Source of the DNA: Ligula intestinalis
Taxonomy: Eukaryota > Platyhelminthes > Cestoda > Diphyllobothriidea > Diphyllobothriidae
Assembly: GCA_036362985.1 (NCBI GenBank)
Contig: JAYGXS010000002.1
Location: 95,278,687-95,342,686 of the forward strand
Length of the DNA stretch: 64,000 nucleotides
Reading direction: 5' to 3'
Part shown: piece after piece, positions 61,190 through 64,000 of the stretch
Layout: the number at the start of each line of letters is the position of its first letter
Position numbering within the stretch: the first letter of the stretch is position 1
Made by a program: the position numbers and the translations under genes
The notes under the pieces: generated by a model
Seen by the model: the letters and a program-made list of their open reading frames with translations, nothing else
Database searches by the model: none
Told to the model about the DNA's origin: nothing

Positions 61190-61690
61190 TGTTTACTTAG
61201 GTGAGGTTTAAACTGCCGTTTATGAGCTGCCTTCAGGTAGCGCAAGATACGAATTTTTCGTGCCCGAACAAGTACTCGGAAAGAAGGTTTGGGGTCCACA
61301 TAATGACCCGTATCAAGCAAGTGTTCAGTAATCGATGAACGAAAAGTTCTATTTTTCCTGTTTCAATAGTCAACTAGGCGAGTGCTCTTTAGCTCTAGCT
61401 GCTAATTGCCGTTGCGTTCGCCCTACGTACTTGCATCCGCAAGTGCATGCAAACACAATTTAAAGCGACGTGCACTGACAAGGCATCCTTCCCACATGGA
61501 ACTGGTAGGGACTTTGTTGGGTTGCAGAATATGAGTTCGGCAGCAAAGTATGCCCTTCCGGTGGTGTTAAGTAGGCGTCTCTTGATGGTATTTAAAGGTT
61601 TGTCGCCTTTAAAGGGCAAGGATATGAAAACAGACAGGAACAATTCGTACCTTACGCTACCTGGAGGCAGCCTATATGCGGCGGTTTAAA
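61190..61690 (-). mobile_element. Penelope-like remnant (GIY-YIG end)
   Basis: The minus strand near 61410-61460 encodes [18 protein letters not shown], almost identical to the remnant at 3860-4924, followed by KEHS. Stops on both sides break it. It lies just upstream of the TAF11 exon. Confidence 0.75.
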
Positions 61691-61941
61691 CCCGACCGAT
61701 GTCAATAGCTAGAGCACATGGTGAGCCCAGCTTTGCCGTGGTAACATCCGGTCCCCTGACTACACATTCCCCTGCCCTACGTTTTGCCTAAAATAATACC
61801 ATCGGTCCCGCAAGACATAATACCTGGACTAGGGGTATCTACAGTGGGCGACCAGCTTAACTGTTGCCGTGTCCCTAACGCCATTGTAGTCCTCGAACCT
61901 AAGCCTTACGTTGCACCCGCTCCTTTCAACCATTTTTTTAG

Positions 61942-62361
61942 CCCGCCGTTGAACCCGCCTCGACAGCCGGTCCGTCTAGCACGCCCAAGGCGACTCCGGA
62001 CCCGACCGACCCGGAGGAGGAGGAAGACACCGAAGACCTCGACGAGGAAGAGGAGGAGCCGGAGGTGGAGGACGAAGAAGACATTACGGCCGACCTGGAA
62101 GAGGAAGACGACGAGGAGGATGATGATGATGATGAGGAGGAGGACGAGACCGCGCTCGCTCTCGACTTTTATGATGATGACGACAGTGTGACCGGTGGTG
62201 GCTCCTCCCGATCCGCCACCCCGCAGTTCGAGCGTGAACGGGAGGCCAAGAAGGCGGAGGACCTTAAGCTGCTGGCTCTCATGGCTCACTTCAATGACGA
62301 TCAACTGAATAGATTCGAAATGTTCCGCAGGGCCGCCTTCACCAGTACCTCCGTCCGTCGG
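61942..62361 (+). CDS. TAF11: TAF11 (TFIID subunit) exon, acidic region and first histone-fold helix
   Basis: TAF11 pairs with TAF13 through histone folds inside TFIID and contacts TBP at promoters. This 420-bp exon enters in phase 0 after CCATTTTTTTAG and leaves in phase 0 at GTAGGC. It encodes a Pro/Thr region, then a long Glu/Asp stretch (about residues 15-70 of the exon), FEREREAKKAEDLKLLALM, and HFNDDQLNRFEMFRRAAF, closely matching SFSEEQLNRYEMYRRSAF of human TAF11. It stops after TSVRR, exactly where the histone fold goes on (LIQSITG in human). The following exon is not found in the remaining 1.6 kb, so the gene runs off the window. The long acidic run is typical of TAF11 N-termini, but here it is extreme. 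Confidence 0.9.
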
Positions 62362-63050
62362 GTAGGCTGCTCTAGTGCTTCACTACAAAGATGTCTGCAC
62401 TGCTCCTTCTTCTCTTGAATACTTTCCTTATTGTCGGCTATGACGGCGCAGTCATTTCTATCTCCCTCTCTTTTTCCTAACGTGCCTCTGCTTTATTCGT
62501 TTGAGATGGTTTCTGCGGTCGGATCCTTTCAAAGCAATTAGTTTTTTTCCGCAATGACTTTGAGGAGAGTTAATGCTGCTAGAGCGCGTTGATCCTACCA
62601 CCGTTCTCTGTGAGAAAAAAGGGCGTACTATATCCACCCATTTGCCCCATTTGCTTGAATCCTGCTGCGATGGCTCTATTATTTCATCATTACTATCATA
62701 GTGGATAGTCTAAAAGGCTGGTGTATGCTGCATGGATTAGTTTTTCGTCGGTGGGACTACAAAAATGCAAATATTGCCTGCTCAAGTTACCACGTAGCTG
62801 CTTTTTTGCTATTTAAATATTGACGATCAGTGCATGACGTTTGAATTAAAATATGTCAAATTTGTGAAGGATCATCGAGGAACTGGTTGACTCACGGTCC
62901 GTTTGTCCACGATAACCCCGGACCCTGGCTTGAGCCCATTCGACTCCAGATTCACAACTTCATCATCTGTTTGACTGTGGTTAGCCGCAAGAGGTTCGCT
63001 GATATGAAGTATTAACAACTTTTGGGGGTTTATCAGATTTCAATAATTCG
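62362..63050. other. TAF11 intron start, no gene seen
   Basis: Sequence after the GTAGGC donor. No histone-fold continuation (an LIQxIxG or VIAMxGIxK-like segment) appears in any plus frame up to the window end. Confidence 0.6.
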
Positions 63051-63165
63051 ATTGACCCAATTGTGAAAAACTCGCGGCCTCAGCGGCAGTTGAACCTACA
63101 CAACAGGGAAGGTTTTTGTGCAGCCAACACTCTAGCATTCAGCTACTAAGCTCTGCGTACGCCAG
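63050..63165 (-). repeat. tRNA-derived SINE (family B), minus copy
   Basis: Plus-strand TTGACCCAATTGTGAAAAAC then CTCGCGGCCTCAGCGGCAG, AGTTGAACC (degenerate B-box complement) and CAACACTCTAGCA match the family copy at 9368-9460. Confidence 0.6.
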
Positions 63166-63334
63166 GAAGTTAATCACACGTCGGTCGATTTGTTTGTCCA
63201 GCTTTACTGCACGTATGGAATCCATCAATACGGACGCAGTAAGCTGACTGCCAGGTCGGATTTCCTAAGTAGTCATATAGGTCGCACCGGATGGACTACT
63301 AGGCTAACCTTAGTTGTTTGGGGTTTGGCAGTTT

Positions 63335-63420
63335 TCAATGATGCGACTGACCCAATTGTGAAGGATTCGCGGCCTTGGTGGGAGTCCAAGCCACACAATT
63401 GGGCCAGTCGACGTATTCAA
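63335..63420 (-). repeat. tRNA-derived SINE (family B), truncated minus copy
   Basis: CTGACCCAATTGTGAAGGAT then TCGCGGCCTTGGTGGGAGTC is the 3' tail and T-arm region only. Confidence 0.55.
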
Positions 63421-64000
63421 AACTGTTTCTGACAAGAGTGAATAACTGCTGGGATATCCATTTCTGACTTCGTTATCATTATTAGCCGATAAGCTCGAAT
63501 TTAGAATCCGTTGCAATTGACCAACAAGAGGTCACGAGTCGAACGCTTTCCAGCTTGTACAAAAGACCGATGGTTTGCAGACCACTGCGATAAAAAATAC
63601 ACCAAGGTACATCCCAATGGCGTTCAGCTAGCTTTTTTCACTGCAGATGGAGTGTGTTTCAACAACAGTTTCATTTACAATTGAAGTTTCGAAGCGTCGT
63701 ATAGCGATAAGCAGTCAGCTGTCAATTTTTTCCAGTACTACCAAAAACCGGAATATTTATTTTGTAGTTGACTTGTTGCTACTGATCGGCCATACCCTCA
63801 TCTCCTACACCGGACAGACCTGAGACTGAAGAGCCTGTATTGCACCTTTAAGCCAGGGTACATCAGCGAAAGTCATGCTATTGAAATGCCTCAAACGTTG
63901 TGGTAGCACTTGTGCGCACAAATGTTGCACAACATTTACCCACGTGACAGCGCCTGATGATCGTGGGAGGCTCGAACGTTACAGAAGATTTTGAGGACGC

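Noticed and set aside
1..64000. CRISPR array, prophage or bacterial defence system
   Set aside because: No regularly spaced repeats, operons or prokaryotic genes. The introns and LINEs show eukaryotic nuclear DNA.

Overview
This is a 64 kb piece of animal nuclear DNA, most likely from a parasitic flatworm, probably a digenean trematode. The evidence is short coding exons with GT/AG borders scattered through long introns, one 32-nt intron near the 5' end of a gene, and dense CR1-like, RTE-like and Penelope-like retroelements together with tRNA-derived SINEs. Nothing looks bacterial or viral: there are no operons, no CRISPR array and no rRNA.

Region by region: (1) 1-2450 holds the tail of a CR1-like LINE. 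(2) 3628-22585, minus strand, is an apparently complete 10-exon gene for an SLC7/LAT-type amino-acid transporter light chain. All exon phases agree and it gives 493 residues. Its introns hold a Penelope remnant with terminal inverted repeats, a 993-bp Tc1-like foldback element, head-to-head SINE pairs, a nearly intact LINE carrying a 2A-like motif, an RTE-like fragment and a decayed LINE. (3) 22586-35600 is intergenic. It contains a degenerate but long RTE-like LINE (about 28.19-31.97 kb) with a repeated 5' leader, a second RTE-like fragment and hammerhead-like Penelope debris. (4) 35608-44058, plus strand, is a three-exon gene for a membrane RING-H2 E3 ubiquitin ligase of the RNF103/KF1 type (1129 residues). 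Its first intron contains a Penelope-like element with RT and GIY-YIG domains, and its second intron holds a large inverted repeat made of the same element's terminal region. (5) 44.4-53 kb is repeat territory: an RTE-like insertion with a clear target-site duplication inside an older repeat, then LTR-like promoter and poly(A) modules. (6) 61942-62361, plus strand, is an exon of the TFIID subunit TAF11. A possible first exon lies at 53187-53300 and the rest of the gene lies past the window end. A second Tc1-like foldback element, more SINEs and another Penelope GIY-YIG remnant fill the spaces.

The three host genes are unrelated housekeeping functions (nutrient uptake, protein turnover, transcription initiation) and give no sign of working together. 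The main interest is in gene structure and transposable-element biology. I did not find a convincing new multi-gene system. The best leads are the 32-nt intron, the 2A-like LINE, the family of hammerhead-like boxes at fixed spacing, the foldback elements and the dated nested insertion.
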